In this document: positions 33,777 through 43,834 of the stretch, one piece after another
How positions within the stretch are numbered: position 1 is the stretch's first letter
Layout: each line of letters begins with the position of its first letter
Source: Pseudomonas sp. FP2309
GTDB lineage: Bacteria; Pseudomonadota; Gammaproteobacteria; Pseudomonadales; Pseudomonadaceae
NCBI RefSeq assembly: GCF_030687575.1
Contig: NZ_CP117439.1
Location: 4,851,501-4,915,500, forward strand
DNA length: 64,000 nt
Reading direction: 5' to 3'
Program-made: the position numbers and the translations under genes
Notes under the pieces: model-generated
The model's database searches: none
Told to the model about the DNA's origin: nothing
The model's input: the letters and a program-made list of their open reading frames with translations, nothing else

Positions 33777-35249
33777 TTAGCGGAACGGCGGTTCGTCGAA
33801 GCTGCGCAGTTTGCGCGAGTGCAGCGAGTTGAGTTCGGTGCGCAGCAGGTCCACCGCCTCGATGCCGATTTTCAAGTGCTGGCTGACCGCGCGCTCATAG
33901 AACGCGTTGGCCGAACCCGGCAACTTGATCTCACTGTGCAGCGGTTTATCCGAGACACACAGCAAGGTGCCGTAGGGCACACGCAAACGGTAGCCCTGGG
34001 CTGCGATGGTGCCGCTTTCCATGTCCACGGCGACGGCGCGAGACAGGTTGATCAGCGGCCGTTCCTGAGCCCAGCGCAGTTCCCAGTTGCGGTCGTCGTA
34101 GGTCAGCACAGTGCCGGTGCGCAGGCGTTTTTTCAGCTCTTCGCCTTTTTCGCCGGTGACGTTCGCCGCGGCCTGCTGCAAGGCCATCTGCACTTCGGCC
34201 AAGGCCGGGATCGGAATGTTCGGCGGCACCACACGGTCGAGGATCCCGTCGCGACGCATATAGGCGTGGGCCAGTACGTAGTCGCCGATGGTTTGCGATT
34301 GGCGCAGGCCGCCACAGTGGCCGATCATCAGCCAGCAATGCGGGCGCAGCACGGCGAGGTGGTCGGTGATGTTCTTGGCGTTGGACGGGCCCACGCCGAT
34401 GTTCACCAGGGTCACGCCATGGCCGTCGCTGGCCTGCAGGTGGTAGGCCGGCATCTGGTAGCGATGCCAGACCACGCCCGCCGCGATGGCCGACGCTTCG
34501 CCGTGGTCCATGCTCTTGTCGATGACCACGTTGCCCGGCAGCACCATGCGGATAAACCGCGGGTCGCTGCGCAATTGCTCCAGGCCATGCACGATGAACT
34601 GGTCAACGTAGCGGTGGTAGTTGGTCAGCAGAATCCACGGCTGCACATGGCGCCAGTCGCTGCCGGTGTAGTGCACCAGGCGGCGCAGGGAAAAGTCCAC
34701 GCGGGCCGCATCGAACAGCGCCAGGGGCAGCGGGTCGGTGTTTTCCCAGTCGTAGAGGCCATCGGCGATGCCGTCGGTGGCGGCCGACAGGTCGGTACTG
34801 GGAAACACACGTGCCAGGGTCGCAGCGGTCACGCCGGAACCGGCCAATTCATCGCCCTGCTCCACTACGTACGGGTACGGAATGTTCTGCTGGCTGACGC
34901 CCACTTCCACCGTCACGGTGAAGTCGTGCATCAAGGGCACCAGTTGCTCAAGCAGATACTTACGGAACGCTGCCGGATGGGTGACGGTAACGCTGTAGGT
35001 CCCCGGCAATTGCACCTTGGCATAGGCCCGGGTGGTCTGTGGGACTTCGCCGTGGCAGTGGTAGGTCAGGCGCAGTTCCGGGTAGCGAAACAAGGCGCGT
35101 TGTGCGGCGTCGGGTTCGACGCGGTCCTTGAGGTATTGCTTGAGGGCCTGATTGAGTGCGCCGGTAGCGCGCTCATGCAGAGCCGCCAGCCGATCCACGG
35201 CTTCTTCGGCGGTTTGAACGACAACAAAAGCTTCGGTCACGGTAAGCAT
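33777..35249 (-). CDS. amn: AMP nucleosidase
   Basis: Splits AMP into adenine and ribose-5-phosphate, adjusting AMP pools. The 490 residues match the two-domain enzyme: an N-terminal AMP-regulatory domain (to about residue 180) and a C-terminal phosphorylase-like domain with [53 protein letters not shown] and the substrate region [32 protein letters not shown]. Single-gene unit. Confidence 0.95.
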   Translation of the reverse strand: MLTVTEAFVVVQTAEEAVDRLAALHERATGALNQALKQYLKDRVEPDAAQRALFRYPELRLTYHCHGEVPQTTRAYAKVQLPGTYSVTVTHPAAFRKYLLEQLVPLMHDFTVTVEVGVSQQNIPYPYVVEQGDELAGSGVTAATLARVFPSTDLSAATDGIADGLYDWENTDPLPLALFDAARVDFSLRRLVHYTGSDWRHVQPWILLTNYHRYVDQFIVHGLEQLRSDPRFIRMVLPGNVVIDKSMDHGEASAIAAGVVWHRYQMPAYHLQASDGHGVTLVNIGVGPSNAKNITDHLAVLRPHCWLMIGHCGGLRQSQTIGDYVLAHAYMRRDGILDRVVPPNIPIPALAEVQMALQQAAANVTGEKGEELKKRLRTGTVLTYDDRNWELRWAQERPLINLSRAVAVDMESGTIAAQGYRLRVPYGTLLCVSDKPLHSEIKLPGSANAFYERAVSQHLKIGIEAVDLLRTELNSLHSRKLRSFDEPPFR

Positions 35250-35418
35250 CCTGTGTTCTGACGTGCAGGCCTTTATCTTGCCTGTATCCCCGCCTCACTG
35301 AAACAGCGGCGTTGGATTGCGCTCGATAATGTGGGACGGCGCTCGCCACCGATTGCAGCGCGTCCGCCGGCCACGCGTTCGATGACTTACCGAGCCTCCT
35401 CTCACATCTGAACAGCGT

Positions 35419-37074
35419 CTACAGGGATGAATGAGGGGTGGAGCGCGCGACGATGGCTTCCACGTCAACACCACGCGGCAAGGTGCCATACACGCGCCCG
35501 GAGGACGCTCCCAACCGGCTGGCAATAAACCCATCACTGACCGCCGCATTCCCTGCTTCCAGCAGCAATTTGGCCTGGAGTGCCACCGCAATATCTTCGG
35601 TCAGTTGCCGCGCACGGTACTGAATATCCTGAGTGTCCATAAACGCCGTTTTAAGCTGCTCGATATGCTGCGCCAACTGTCTGTCGCCATGGCCAGTGCC
35701 GAGCTCGACAAACAACGCCTCCAGCACGCCCGGCTCCTTGGACAGGGCGCGCAGCACGTCCAGGCACTGCACATTGCCCGAACCTTCCCACGTTGAATTC
35801 ACCGGTGCCTCACGGTACAGGCGCGGCAGGATGCTGTCCTCCACGTAGCCGGCCCCCCCCATGCACTCGGCGGCTTCGTTGATCATCGCCGGCGCGCGCT
35901 TGCAGATCCAATACTTGCCCACCGCGGTGACCAGCCGGGCGAACTTGGCCTGCTGCTCATCACCCAGGTGATCCAGGGCAAGCCCCATGCGCATGCTCAA
36001 GGCCAGGGACGCTTCGCTTTCCAGCGCCAGGTCGGCCAGCACGTTCTGCATCAACGGCTGTTCGCTGAGGACGCGGCCGCCGACCGAACGATGGGCACAA
36101 TGATGGCTGGCCTGGGTCAGCGCCTGACGCATCAAGGCGCTGGAGCCGACCATGCAATCGAAACGGGTCATGGCGACCATCTCGATGATGGTTGGCACGC
36201 CACGGCCTTCTTCACCGATCATCCAGGCCACAGCGCCGCGAAACTCCACTTCGCTGGAGGCGTTGGAGCAGTTGCCGAGCTTGTTCTTCAGGCGCTGGAT
36301 GTAGAACGCGTTGCGTGTGTCATCCGGGCGGTGCCGGGGCAGCAGGAAACAGCTCAGGCCTTTGTCGGTCTGCGCCAGGGTCAGGAACGCATCGCACATC
36401 GGTGCCGAACAGAACCACTTGTGACCCACCAGTTCATACGCCTGACCAGGGCCGCCCGCCCCCACCGGGTAGGCGCGGGTGGTGTTGGCGCGCACATCGG
36501 TGCCGCCTTGTTTCTCGGTCATGGCCATGCCGATAGTGGCACCGGCCTTGTGGGCGATGCCGACATTGCGCGGGTCGTAGTCGGTGCTGAGTATCTTCGG
36601 CAACCAGGTCTTTGCCAGGTCCAGTTGCAGGCGCAAGGCCGGGACGCAGGCGAAGGTCATGGTCAACGGACAACCGCTGCCGGCTTCGGCCTGGCTGTGC
36701 AGATACGTCAGCGCGGCGCGGGCCACATGGGCGCCGGATTGCGGGTGGGCCCAGGGCAGCGACGGCAGACCGTGTTCGACGGCGGTGCGCATCAACTCGT
36801 GGTAAGCGGGATGGAATTCCACCAGGTCGATGCGATGGCCGTAGCGGTCATGGCTGTTGAACACCGGTTTGTTCTGGTTCGCCAAAAAACCCGCCGCCAT
36901 CAAGGGCCCGCCGGCCAGGGCGCCGTAGGCATCGATCCGCGCTTCTGCCCAGCCGCCACCAAAGCGGCGTGACCACTCTTGCAGGGGCAGGTCGATGCGG
37001 TAGAGGTTGGTACCGTCCAGGGACGGGGGCTGATTGGTGACGTCGTGGGTTTCGGCAAACTGATGCAGGTTCAT
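35419..37074 (-). CDS. aidB: AidB-type acyl-CoA dehydrogenase
   Basis: A 551-residue flavoprotein of the acyl-CoA dehydrogenase superfamily related to the adaptive-response protein AidB, which binds DNA and protects against alkylation. Family segments are GIAHKAGATIGMAMTEKQGGTDVRANTT, GHKWFCSAPMCDAFLTLAQT and ECMGGAGYVEDSILPRLYREAPVNSTWEGSGNVQCLDVLRAL. Whether the catalytic base is functional was not established. The length fits AidB (about 540). No Ada-box operator was recognised. Confidence 0.93.
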   Translation of the reverse strand: MNLHQFAETHDVTNQPPSLDGTNLYRIDLPLQEWSRRFGGGWAEARIDAYGALAGGPLMAAGFLANQNKPVFNSHDRYGHRIDLVEFHPAYHELMRTAVEHGLPSLPWAHPQSGAHVARAALTYLHSQAEAGSGCPLTMTFACVPALRLQLDLAKTWLPKILSTDYDPRNVGIAHKAGATIGMAMTEKQGGTDVRANTTRAYPVGAGGPGQAYELVGHKWFCSAPMCDAFLTLAQTDKGLSCFLLPRHRPDDTRNAFYIQRLKNKLGNCSNASSEVEFRGAVAWMIGEEGRGVPTIIEMVAMTRFDCMVGSSALMRQALTQASHHCAHRSVGGRVLSEQPLMQNVLADLALESEASLALSMRMGLALDHLGDEQQAKFARLVTAVGKYWICKRAPAMINEAAECMGGAGYVEDSILPRLYREAPVNSTWEGSGNVQCLDVLRALSKEPGVLEALFVELGTGHGDRQLAQHIEQLKTAFMDTQDIQYRARQLTEDIAVALQAKLLLEAGNAAVSDGFIASRLGASSGRVYGTLPRGVDVEAIVARSTPHSSL

Positions 37075-37142
37075 GACGGGCCTCCTGGAAAAAAGGCCCG
37101 TTTGGTCGAGGCCTGAATTTCAGTTAAGCACCGTCACCTTGC

Positions 37143-39533
37143 TTAAAAAAGTGGCATACCCGCCGAATGCCCGGCGCTTTCGCCCTCAGCGAGACCCAAC
37201 ACCCGGCGCTGCAATACCGCCTGCAATGCTTCAAAACGGACGGGCCTGGCAAGGCGGTCGGAGACGCCGATGCCAAGGCAGTGTTCGCGCTCCGGCACCT
37301 TCAGCGAGGCGCTCACAGCGATCACCGGCAGCTCACCGCAGCCAGGCAACGCGCGAATCTGACAGCACAACGAGAAACCACCTTCGGGCATGTCCAACAG
37401 TACGGCGTCGAAGGTGCCCCCCTGCAGCGCTGCCAGGGCATTCGCAGCGCTGTCGACGGTTTTGACCCGGTAACCGAGCCTTAGCAACATACCGCGCACC
37501 ACCAGTTGGCCGACGCTGTTGTCGTCCACCAGCAGCACCGCGCAGTCCTGAGGCGCACGTCTGTCAGCCGGCGCCGCTTTGGGCTCGGATGGCACTGTTC
37601 GCACGAGCACCTCCAACTGGAAGCGACTGCCCTTGCCCGGCTCGGAGTGATGGGTCAGCCGCCCGCCCAGCAACTCGATCAACTGCCGGCAGATGGCCAG
37701 GCCGATACCCAGGCCGCCGTATTCGCGGGTAGTGGAGCCATCAAGCTGGAAAAAACGCTGGTACAAGGTGGCCTCGTCGAGGGAGGCAAAGCCGATACCG
37801 GTGTCGGTCACAATAAAACTCAGGCGCACGCCCCCATCACTCTGCGGCACACCCACGACCCGCAGGCGCACCGCGCCTTCGTGGGTAAACTTCAACGCGT
37901 TGTCCAACAGGCAATCCAGGCACTGCAGCAGTTTGTCGGCGTCGCCACTCACACGGTCCGGCAGTTCCTCGGCCACATCGATGGAAAACGCCACGCCTTT
38001 GCTGTGGGCACCGGCATTGAATTGCTGGCGCAACGTGTCGAGCACGCCCCGCAGGCTGAACACCTTGGGTTGCGCACTCAGGCGGCCGGCCTGCAATTCG
38101 GTGAGGGTGAGGATGCCGTTGACCATGCGCATCATGTCCCGCGCCGAACCGGCGGCGGTTTGCTGGTACTGCGCCAGGTCCGTGTCCAGGGGCATGGTTT
38201 GCATCAGTTCCAGGGAGCCGATCACGCCGTTCATCGGGGTGCGCAGTTCGTGGGTCAGGGTGGCGAGGAATTCATCCTTGAGCCGGTTACTGCGGGCCAA
38301 CTGCTGGTTGAGCACTTCAAGCTTCTGGCTCGCGTCGAACAGGATCTGCGCCTGTTGCTCGCGCATCGCGTTGATGCGGTCGGCCAGGGCCAGGGACAGC
38401 AGCGCCACTTCGATCGCTGAACCGATCTGGCTGGCGTACATCGTGAGGAATACATTGGGCAGGTAGCCCAGCACCATCAGCGTGTTGACCACCCCACCCA
38501 AGAGGAACGCCGACCAGGCAATAATGAAATAGCGTGCCACCCGCTGGCCGCAATACCAGGCCTTGATGGCCGCAATAAAGATGGTCACGGTGAACACCAG
38601 CGCCAGCCCGGTAGCCAGGCGCAGCGCCAGGGCGTAGCTGGTCATCAACGACAGCAACATCACCACCGCGCCGCAGGCCACCAACCCCAGCAATAAACGA
38701 TTGATCCACCGGCTGTGCTGCGCGGTGTGCAGAAAACTGCGCGCAAACAAGCTGCCAAACAACGCCGAGGCACCAATCAGGAACGGCGTCGCGGCATTCG
38801 CCCACCAGGGGTTGTTCGGCCAGAAGTACTCCACTGCCGCGCCATTGACCGACAACTGGTACATACCGAACGAGGCAATATAGAAGATGTAATAGAGGTA
38901 GCTGGTGTCGCGCACGCTGAGGTAGATGAACAGGTTGTACACCAGCATCCCCAGCAACACGCCGTAGATCAGACCCAGAACATAGAGGCGCAGCGGCTGT
39001 TGTTCGAGGTAGGCGGTGCTGGACCAGAGGGTCAGCGGGGCCTGGATCGAGCCTTCGCTTTGCAGGCGCAGGTAGACGGTTTTCGCCTCGCCGGGGGCGA
39101 AGTCGAGCTTGAACAGGTAATTGTTCTGGCGGATCTCTCGGGCCGAAAACGGCAACGCATCCCCCGTGTGCCCAGCCAGGCGATAGGTGCCGGCGCTGTC
39201 GGGCAGGTACAGGTCGAGGTGATCCAGCGGCGGGTAAGCCAGCTCCAGCAACCAGGTGCGCTGAGCGTCAGGCGCGTGCGGCAGGTATTGCAGGTTGACC
39301 TTGAGCCAGAACACCGAGCGTGAGTAACCAGCGTTGAGGGTGTCTTTATCGTGGGGTTTGAACTGGCGGGCGGCGGACGGCGTGCTGACATCGGCGATGG
39401 TGAGCGCGTCGGTCGGGTCTTCGAGCACTTGCATGGCTCGGCCCAGCGGCAGGCTGCGTGTGTCCTGGTTGAACTCGATGGCGCTGGCGAGCAGCGGCAG
39501 CCCGCACAACAATAAAATCAGCAAATAGCGCAT
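37143..39533 (-). CDS. ladS: LadS hybrid sensor histidine kinase
   Basis: Inner-membrane kinase that in Pseudomonas aeruginosa feeds the GacS/GacA-Rsm switch towards biofilm. The 796-residue length and the position next to thiD-thiE-hemL match LadS. Order: signal peptide (1-18), periplasmic 7TMR-DISMED2 domain (about 25-170), seven-helix 7TMR-DISM region (about 183-385), HisKA with His428 (ATLTHELRTPMNG), HATPase (LLDNALKFTHEG, VTDTGIGF, GLGIGLAICRQ), and a receiver domain (about 664-780) with acidic pair DD670/671 and phospho-acceptor Asp714. The receiver lysine normally preceding Pro is Arg763 (RLARPV). Confidence 0.92.
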   Translation of the reverse strand: MRYLLILLLCGLPLLASAIEFNQDTRSLPLGRAMQVLEDPTDALTIADVSTPSAARQFKPHDKDTLNAGYSRSVFWLKVNLQYLPHAPDAQRTWLLELAYPPLDHLDLYLPDSAGTYRLAGHTGDALPFSAREIRQNNYLFKLDFAPGEAKTVYLRLQSEGSIQAPLTLWSSTAYLEQQPLRLYVLGLIYGVLLGMLVYNLFIYLSVRDTSYLYYIFYIASFGMYQLSVNGAAVEYFWPNNPWWANAATPFLIGASALFGSLFARSFLHTAQHSRWINRLLLGLVACGAVVMLLSLMTSYALALRLATGLALVFTVTIFIAAIKAWYCGQRVARYFIIAWSAFLLGGVVNTLMVLGYLPNVFLTMYASQIGSAIEVALLSLALADRINAMREQQAQILFDASQKLEVLNQQLARSNRLKDEFLATLTHELRTPMNGVIGSLELMQTMPLDTDLAQYQQTAAGSARDMMRMVNGILTLTELQAGRLSAQPKVFSLRGVLDTLRQQFNAGAHSKGVAFSIDVAEELPDRVSGDADKLLQCLDCLLDNALKFTHEGAVRLRVVGVPQSDGGVRLSFIVTDTGIGFASLDEATLYQRFFQLDGSTTREYGGLGIGLAICRQLIELLGGRLTHHSEPGKGSRFQLEVLVRTVPSEPKAAPADRRAPQDCAVLLVDDNSVGQLVVRGMLLRLGYRVKTVDSAANALAALQGGTFDAVLLDMPEGGFSLCCQIRALPGCGELPVIAVSASLKVPEREHCLGIGVSDRLARPVRFEALQAVLQRRVLGLAEGESAGHSAGMPLF

Positions 39534-39807
39534 AGAGCCCCAGCGTGGCCTGTCCGGTTATGTCAAAAGCCCCCCATTCCTTTTGAGAAGACGTACACCG
39601 GCGATACAGTTAAGTTGTTTGGATCCACTTTAGCATAGCCGGTAAAGGCCATTAGACACCATTGAAGAATTTCCAGGACAGCTCTAGGGCAACGCTTTCA
39701 GCCTGCTTTACCGATTAATCCCTGCTCAAAAAACGCTGCGTTCCGCTTAAAATTCACCTCTCGCCCGACGGCCACGCAAAAAGCGTTTGGTGGTAAGCTC
39801 GCGCACC
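39534..39807. other. Divergent promoter region between ladS and thiD
   Basis: A 274-base AT-richer spacer that must hold both promoters. I looked for a TPP riboswitch (CTGAGA and ACCTGA elements) before thiD and found none. No other structured element stood out. Confidence 0.4.
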
Positions 39808-40605
39808 ATGAATATCTACAGCTCTCGCCCCGTTGTCCTCTGTCTCTCCGGCCATGATCCCAGTGGTGGCGCCGGCTTGCAGGCAGATATCGAAGCCCTG
39901 CTCGCCCAGGGTTGCCATGCGGCGCCTGCCGTCACTGCGCTGACGGTGCAGAACACCGTCAACGTCAGCGATTTCCGTGTGCTCGACCGCGAATGGGTAT
40001 TGGCCCAGGCCAATGCCGTGCTTGGCGACTCCGAAGTGGCGGCGGTCAAGCTGGGCATGCTCGGCTCCACCGCGATGGTCGACACCGTGGTCGAACTGCT
40101 GCAGGCGCACCCGCACCTGCCCGTGGTGTGCGACCCGGTGCTGCGGGCCGGCGGCGGCGGCAGCCTGGGCAAGGACGAGGTGGGCTACGCGATGCGCGAG
40201 CGGTTGTTGCCGCTGTCGCTGATCGCCACCCCCAACCTGCCCGAAGCCCGCATCCTCGCCGAACTGCCCGAGGGCACGGCGGACGAATGTGCCGAGAAAC
40301 TGCTGCCGTTTATCAAGCACCTGTTGATCACCGGCGGCCATGGCGACGAGCATCAAGTGCACAACCGCCTGTATAGCCGCGACGGCACGCGCCAGACCTT
40401 TACCTGCCAGCGCCTGCCAGGCAGCTATCACGGTTCGGGCTGCACGCTGGCCAGCGCACTGGCCGGGCGGATCGCTCAGGGCGAAGGCCTGGTCAGCGCG
40501 GTGCAATCGGCGCTCAACTACACTTGGCGCACCCTGCGTGACGCCGAACAACTCGGCCAGGGCCAATTCGTGCCTCGCCGGCTGCCGCTGGATTTCTGCG
40601 CTTAA
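39808..40605 (+). CDS. thiD: Hydroxymethylpyrimidine(-phosphate) kinase
   Basis: Phosphorylates HMP and HMP-P to HMP-PP for thiamine synthesis. The 265 residues contain LSGHDPSGGAGLQADIEAL (HMP site), VKLGMLGS, VCDPVLRAGGGG and the anion-hole motif GSYHGSGCTLASALAG of the ribokinase-like family. ATG 39808 gives the standard N-terminus. First gene of thiD-thiE-hemL. Confidence 0.95.
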   Translation: MNIYSSRPVVLCLSGHDPSGGAGLQADIEALLAQGCHAAPAVTALTVQNTVNVSDFRVLDREWVLAQANAVLGDSEVAAVKLGMLGSTAMVDTVVELLQAHPHLPVVCDPVLRAGGGGSLGKDEVGYAMRERLLPLSLIATPNLPEARILAELPEGTADECAEKLLPFIKHLLITGGHGDEHQVHNRLYSRDGTRQTFTCQRLPGSYHGSGCTLASALAGRIAQGEGLVSAVQSALNYTWRTLRDAEQLGQGQFVPRRLPLDFCA

Positions 40606-40623
40606 TACCAAGGGGCCTGCACG

Positions 40624-41253
40624 ATGAAACTACGTGGCCTTTACGCCATTACCGACAGCCAACTGTTGGCCGGCAAATTCCTCGCCTACGTCGAAGCGGC
40701 GCTGGAGGGTGGCGTGACCCTGCTGCAATACCGTGACAAAAGCAGCGACGAAGCCCGCCGTCTGCGTGAAGCGGAAAAACTGCACGAACTGTGCTCGCGC
40801 TATAAAACCCAACTGATCATCAACGACGACGCCGAATTGGCCGCGCGCCTGGGCGTCGGCGTGCACCTGGGCCAGACCGACGGCCCGCTGGCGCCGGTCC
40901 GCGCCTTGCTCGGCCGAAAAGCGATCATCGGCGCCACCTGCCACAGCCAGATCGAGCTGGCCGAGCAGGCCGCGCGCGAAGGCGCCAGCTACGTGGCATT
41001 CGGGCGCTTCTTCAACTCCACCACCAAGCCCGGCGCCCCGGCCGCCACCGTCGAAATGCTGGCCGAGGCCCGCACGCGCCTGCACGTACCGATCTGCGTG
41101 ATCGGCGGTGTCACCCTGGAAAACGCCGCCCCACTGGTGGCCCACGGCGCCGACCTGCTCGCGGTCGTACACGGCCTATTCGGTGCAGACACCACCCAGG
41201 AAGTGACACGCCGCGCCCGTGCCTTCAACGACCTTCTTAAAAATTCAGTTTAG
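40624..41253 (+). CDS. thiE: Thiamine-phosphate synthase
   Basis: Joins HMP-PP and the thiazole phosphate to thiamine phosphate. A 209-residue TIM barrel with [78 protein letters not shown] and [30 protein letters not shown]. It lies 18 bases after thiD and 11 before hemL, one operon. Confidence 0.96.
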   Translation: MKLRGLYAITDSQLLAGKFLAYVEAALEGGVTLLQYRDKSSDEARRLREAEKLHELCSRYKTQLIINDDAELAARLGVGVHLGQTDGPLAPVRALLGRKAIIGATCHSQIELAEQAAREGASYVAFGRFFNSTTKPGAPAATVEMLAEARTRLHVPICVIGGVTLENAAPLVAHGADLLAVVHGLFGADTTQEVTRRARAFNDLLKNSV

Positions 41254-41264
41254 AGAGCCCGATC

Positions 41265-42548
41265 ATGTCTCGTTCCGAAACCCTGTTTGCCGATGCCCAG
41301 AAGCACATCCCCGGCGGTGTGAACTCCCCCGTGCGTGCGTTCAAAAGCGTCGGCGGCACGCCGTTGTTTTTCAAGCACGCCGAAGGCGCCTACGTCACCG
41401 ATGAAGATGACAAGCGCTACGTCGACTACGTGGGCTCCTGGGGCCCGATGATCCTCGGCCACAGCCACCCGGACGTACTGGACGCCGTGCGCAAACAACT
41501 GGAACACGGCTTGTCCTACGGCGCACCGACCGCCATGGAAACCGAGATGGCGGACCTCGTGTGCGCGATCGTGCCGTCCATGGAGATGGTGCGCATGGTC
41601 AGCTCCGGCACCGAAGCCACCATGAGTGCGATCCGCCTGGCCCGTGGCTTTACCGGTCGCGACAGCATCATTAAGTTCGAAGGCTGCTACCACGGCCACT
41701 CCGACAGCCTGTTGGTCAAAGCCGGCTCCGGCCTGCTGACCCAGGGCGTGCCGAGCTCGGCCGGTGTACCGGCGGCGTTTGCCAAACACACCCTCACCCT
41801 GCCGTTCAACGACATCGCCGCCGTCGAGCAGATGCTCAACGAAGTCGGCCAGGACGTGGCGTGCATCATCGTTGAGCCGGTGGCCGGTAACATGAACTGC
41901 GTACCGCCGGCGCCGGGCTTCCTCGAAGGCCTGCGCGAGCAGTGCGACAAACATGGCGTGGTGCTGATTTTCGACGAAGTGATGACCGGTTTCCGCGTAG
42001 CCCTCGGCGGCGCCCAGGCGCATTACGGCGTCACACCCGACCTGAGCACCTTCGGCAAGATCATCGGCGGCGGCATGCCGGTGGGCTGCTTCGGCGGCAA
42101 GCGCGAGATCATGCAACACATCGCGCCGCTGGGCCCGGTGTACCAGGCCGGCACGTTGTCCGGTAACCCGCTGGCCATGGCCGCCGGCTTGACCACCCTG
42201 CGCCTGATCAGCCGCCCCGGCTTCCACGCCGAGCTGACCGACTACACCACGCGCCTGCTCGACGGCCTGCAACAGCGCGCGGATGCCGCCGGTATCCCGT
42301 TCGTCACCACCCAGGCGGGCGGCATGTTCGGCCTGTACTTCAGCGGTGCCGACGACATCGTTACCTTCGATGACGTGATGGGCAGTAACGCCGACCTGTT
42401 CAAACGCTTCTTCCACCTGATGCTCGAAGGGGGTGTTTATCTGGCGCCGAGCGCCTTCGAAGCCGGTTTTACCTCGATCGCCCATGGCGATGCAGAGCTG
42501 AAACTGACCCTGGACGCTGCCGAACGCGCCTTCGCGGCCTTGAAGTAA
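41265..42548 (+). CDS. hemL: Glutamate-1-semialdehyde 2,1-aminomutase
   Basis: PLP enzyme making 5-aminolevulinate for tetrapyrroles. The 427-residue chain starts [47 protein letters not shown] binds the cofactor phosphate, [17 protein letters not shown] follows, and the Schiff-base lysine lies in [25 protein letters not shown] strong terminator hairpin follows the stop. Confidence 0.97.
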   Translation: MSRSETLFADAQKHIPGGVNSPVRAFKSVGGTPLFFKHAEGAYVTDEDDKRYVDYVGSWGPMILGHSHPDVLDAVRKQLEHGLSYGAPTAMETEMADLVCAIVPSMEMVRMVSSGTEATMSAIRLARGFTGRDSIIKFEGCYHGHSDSLLVKAGSGLLTQGVPSSAGVPAAFAKHTLTLPFNDIAAVEQMLNEVGQDVACIIVEPVAGNMNCVPPAPGFLEGLREQCDKHGVVLIFDEVMTGFRVALGGAQAHYGVTPDLSTFGKIIGGGMPVGCFGGKREIMQHIAPLGPVYQAGTLSGNPLAMAAGLTTLRLISRPGFHAELTDYTTRLLDGLQQRADAAGIPFVTTQAGGMFGLYFSGADDIVTFDDVMGSNADLFKRFFHLMLEGGVYLAPSAFEAGFTSIAHGDAELKLTLDAAERAFAALK

Positions 42549-42558
42549 CGGGCATAAA

Positions 42559-42591
42559 AAATCTGACGTCGCCCCTGGCGGCGTCAGATTT
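42559..42591 (+). terminator. Intrinsic terminator of thiD-thiE-hemL
   Basis: A 15-bp stem pairs 42559-42573 with 42577-42591 (one G-U) around a three-base loop; AAAAA precedes it and ATTTGCTACTTTG follows. Confidence 0.75.
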
Positions 42592-42686
42592 GCTACTTTG
42601 CTTACAGATATTTCCTACTTTTCTAGAGAAATAACCTGCAATCCAGCAGATAACTTGCCTACGCAGCAGAAAAACGAGTAAAGACT

Positions 42687-42716
42687 TTGTAAGCAGGGGC
42701 CTGCTTATTTCATAAT
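42687..42716 (+). promoter_or_regulatory. Promoter of the Sel1-repeat gene with a palindrome in its spacer
   Basis: TTGTAA (42687-42692), an 18-base spacer and CATAAT (42711-42716) form a sigma70-type promoter. AAGCAGG-GG-CCTGCTT at 42691-42706 is a perfect inverted repeat within the spacer, a natural repressor site. Confidence 0.5.
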
Positions 42717-42774
42717 GCGCGCTTATTGGATCCCACGAGGATCCGCGTGCCCCGTCAGAGGTAAGTCGATTCCC

Positions 42775-43329
42775 ATGAAACGCACCGGCCGCACCCTGGT
42801 ACTGGGCTGCCTGTTGCTCCTTCAGCCGCTGCTGGCACATGCACAAGCAGGCGGCAACTCGTTGTTAATCCCAGCGATGGGTCGTTGCACCCTCAATACC
42901 CAGCCAGACAGCCAGGCCGAAGCCCTGAGCGCGTGCCAGAAACAGGCTGAAGCTGGGGATGCGCAGGCGCAATACGAGTTGGGCGAGTACTACCACGACA
43001 GCAAAAACCCTGACCGCGACCTCAACAAGGCCCTGAGTTTCTTCGAGAAAGCCTCGTTGCAGGGGCACGCCCAGGCGCAATTCCAGCTCGGCACCATGTT
43101 TTTCAAAGGTGAAGGCGTTCCGGCCAATAACGTTCAGGCGTACATCGTGCTGAAAATGGCCGCGGTCAACGGCGCCGAAGACGCGCTGGACACCGCCGAC
43201 GAAGTCGCCGAGCACATGCAGCGCGATGAGTTGGAAGTGGCGACTCAGGTCCTGGGCCAGATCTTCCGCAACTACCTGCAGGAATTGCAGAGCGCCGATG
43301 GGCGTTCGCCCTTCTCACCCCTGCCCTGA
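42775..43329 (+). CDS. Exported Sel1-repeat (TPR-like) protein
   Basis: A 184-residue periplasmic protein: signal peptide TLVLGCLLLLQPLLAHAQA, then at least two Sel1-type units (AEAGDAQAQYELGEYYHD and GHAQAQFQLGTMFFKGEGV) for protein-protein contact. Conserved position between hemL and miaB in Pseudomonas. Partner unknown. The ATG at 42775 is chosen because the signal sequence begins there. Confidence 0.86.
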   Translation: MKRTGRTLVLGCLLLLQPLLAHAQAGGNSLLIPAMGRCTLNTQPDSQAEALSACQKQAEAGDAQAQYELGEYYHDSKNPDRDLNKALSFFEKASLQGHAQAQFQLGTMFFKGEGVPANNVQAYIVLKMAAVNGAEDALDTADEVAEHMQRDELEVATQVLGQIFRNYLQELQSADGRSPFSPLP

Positions 43330-43376
43330 TTCTTCAGTGCTTTTGAAGCCTATTCGGCGCGACGCGGTTTAACGCC

Positions 43377-43703
43377 TTACTTCTCAGGCATCGGCATCGG
43401 AAACGGCATGACATTGCTCACGCCCCGCGCTTCGCTGATCTTGGGCGTGCCCAGACGCTCCACTTCGTCGATGCGCACAATCGAATGCATCGGCACAAAA
43501 CTGCGCACAACGCCTTCGAATTGAGCCTTGAGCTTTTCCTCGCCCGGGTCGACGACCAACTGGGTGCGCTCGCCAAAGACGAACTCTTCCACCTCCAGGA
43601 AGCCCCACAGATCACTTTGATAGATCTGCTTGGCGTACATTTCGAACACCTGGCCCTGGTTGAGGAAAATCACCTTGTAGATTGGAGCTTCACGTTTGGT
43701 CAT
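43377..43703 (-). CDS. DUF1820 family protein
   Basis: A 108-residue cytoplasmic protein. Conserved text IYKVIFLNQGQVFEMYAKQIYQSDLWGFLEVEEFVFGE and SFVPMHSIVRIDEVERLG fits DUF1820. Function unknown. ATG 43703 is preferred to an in-frame start six codons upstream. It reads towards the Sel1 gene and is divergent from miaB. Confidence 0.86.
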   Translation of the reverse strand: MTKREAPIYKVIFLNQGQVFEMYAKQIYQSDLWGFLEVEEFVFGERTQLVVDPGEEKLKAQFEGVVRSFVPMHSIVRIDEVERLGTPKISEARGVSNVMPFPMPMPEK

Positions 43704-43834
43704 GGTGGGCGAGCAACACATCGCGGATATAAAAGAGGGCGCGAACTATAGCATGGCACCCGATGCACAGCGCTAGGAACCAATGGGCATGCCCCCTATA
43801 ATGCGCGGTTCTTTACCACCAGTTGACGATTCCC

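Noticed and set aside
39534..39807. TPP riboswitch before thiD
   Set aside because: The CTGAGA and ACCTGA elements and the expected helices are absent.
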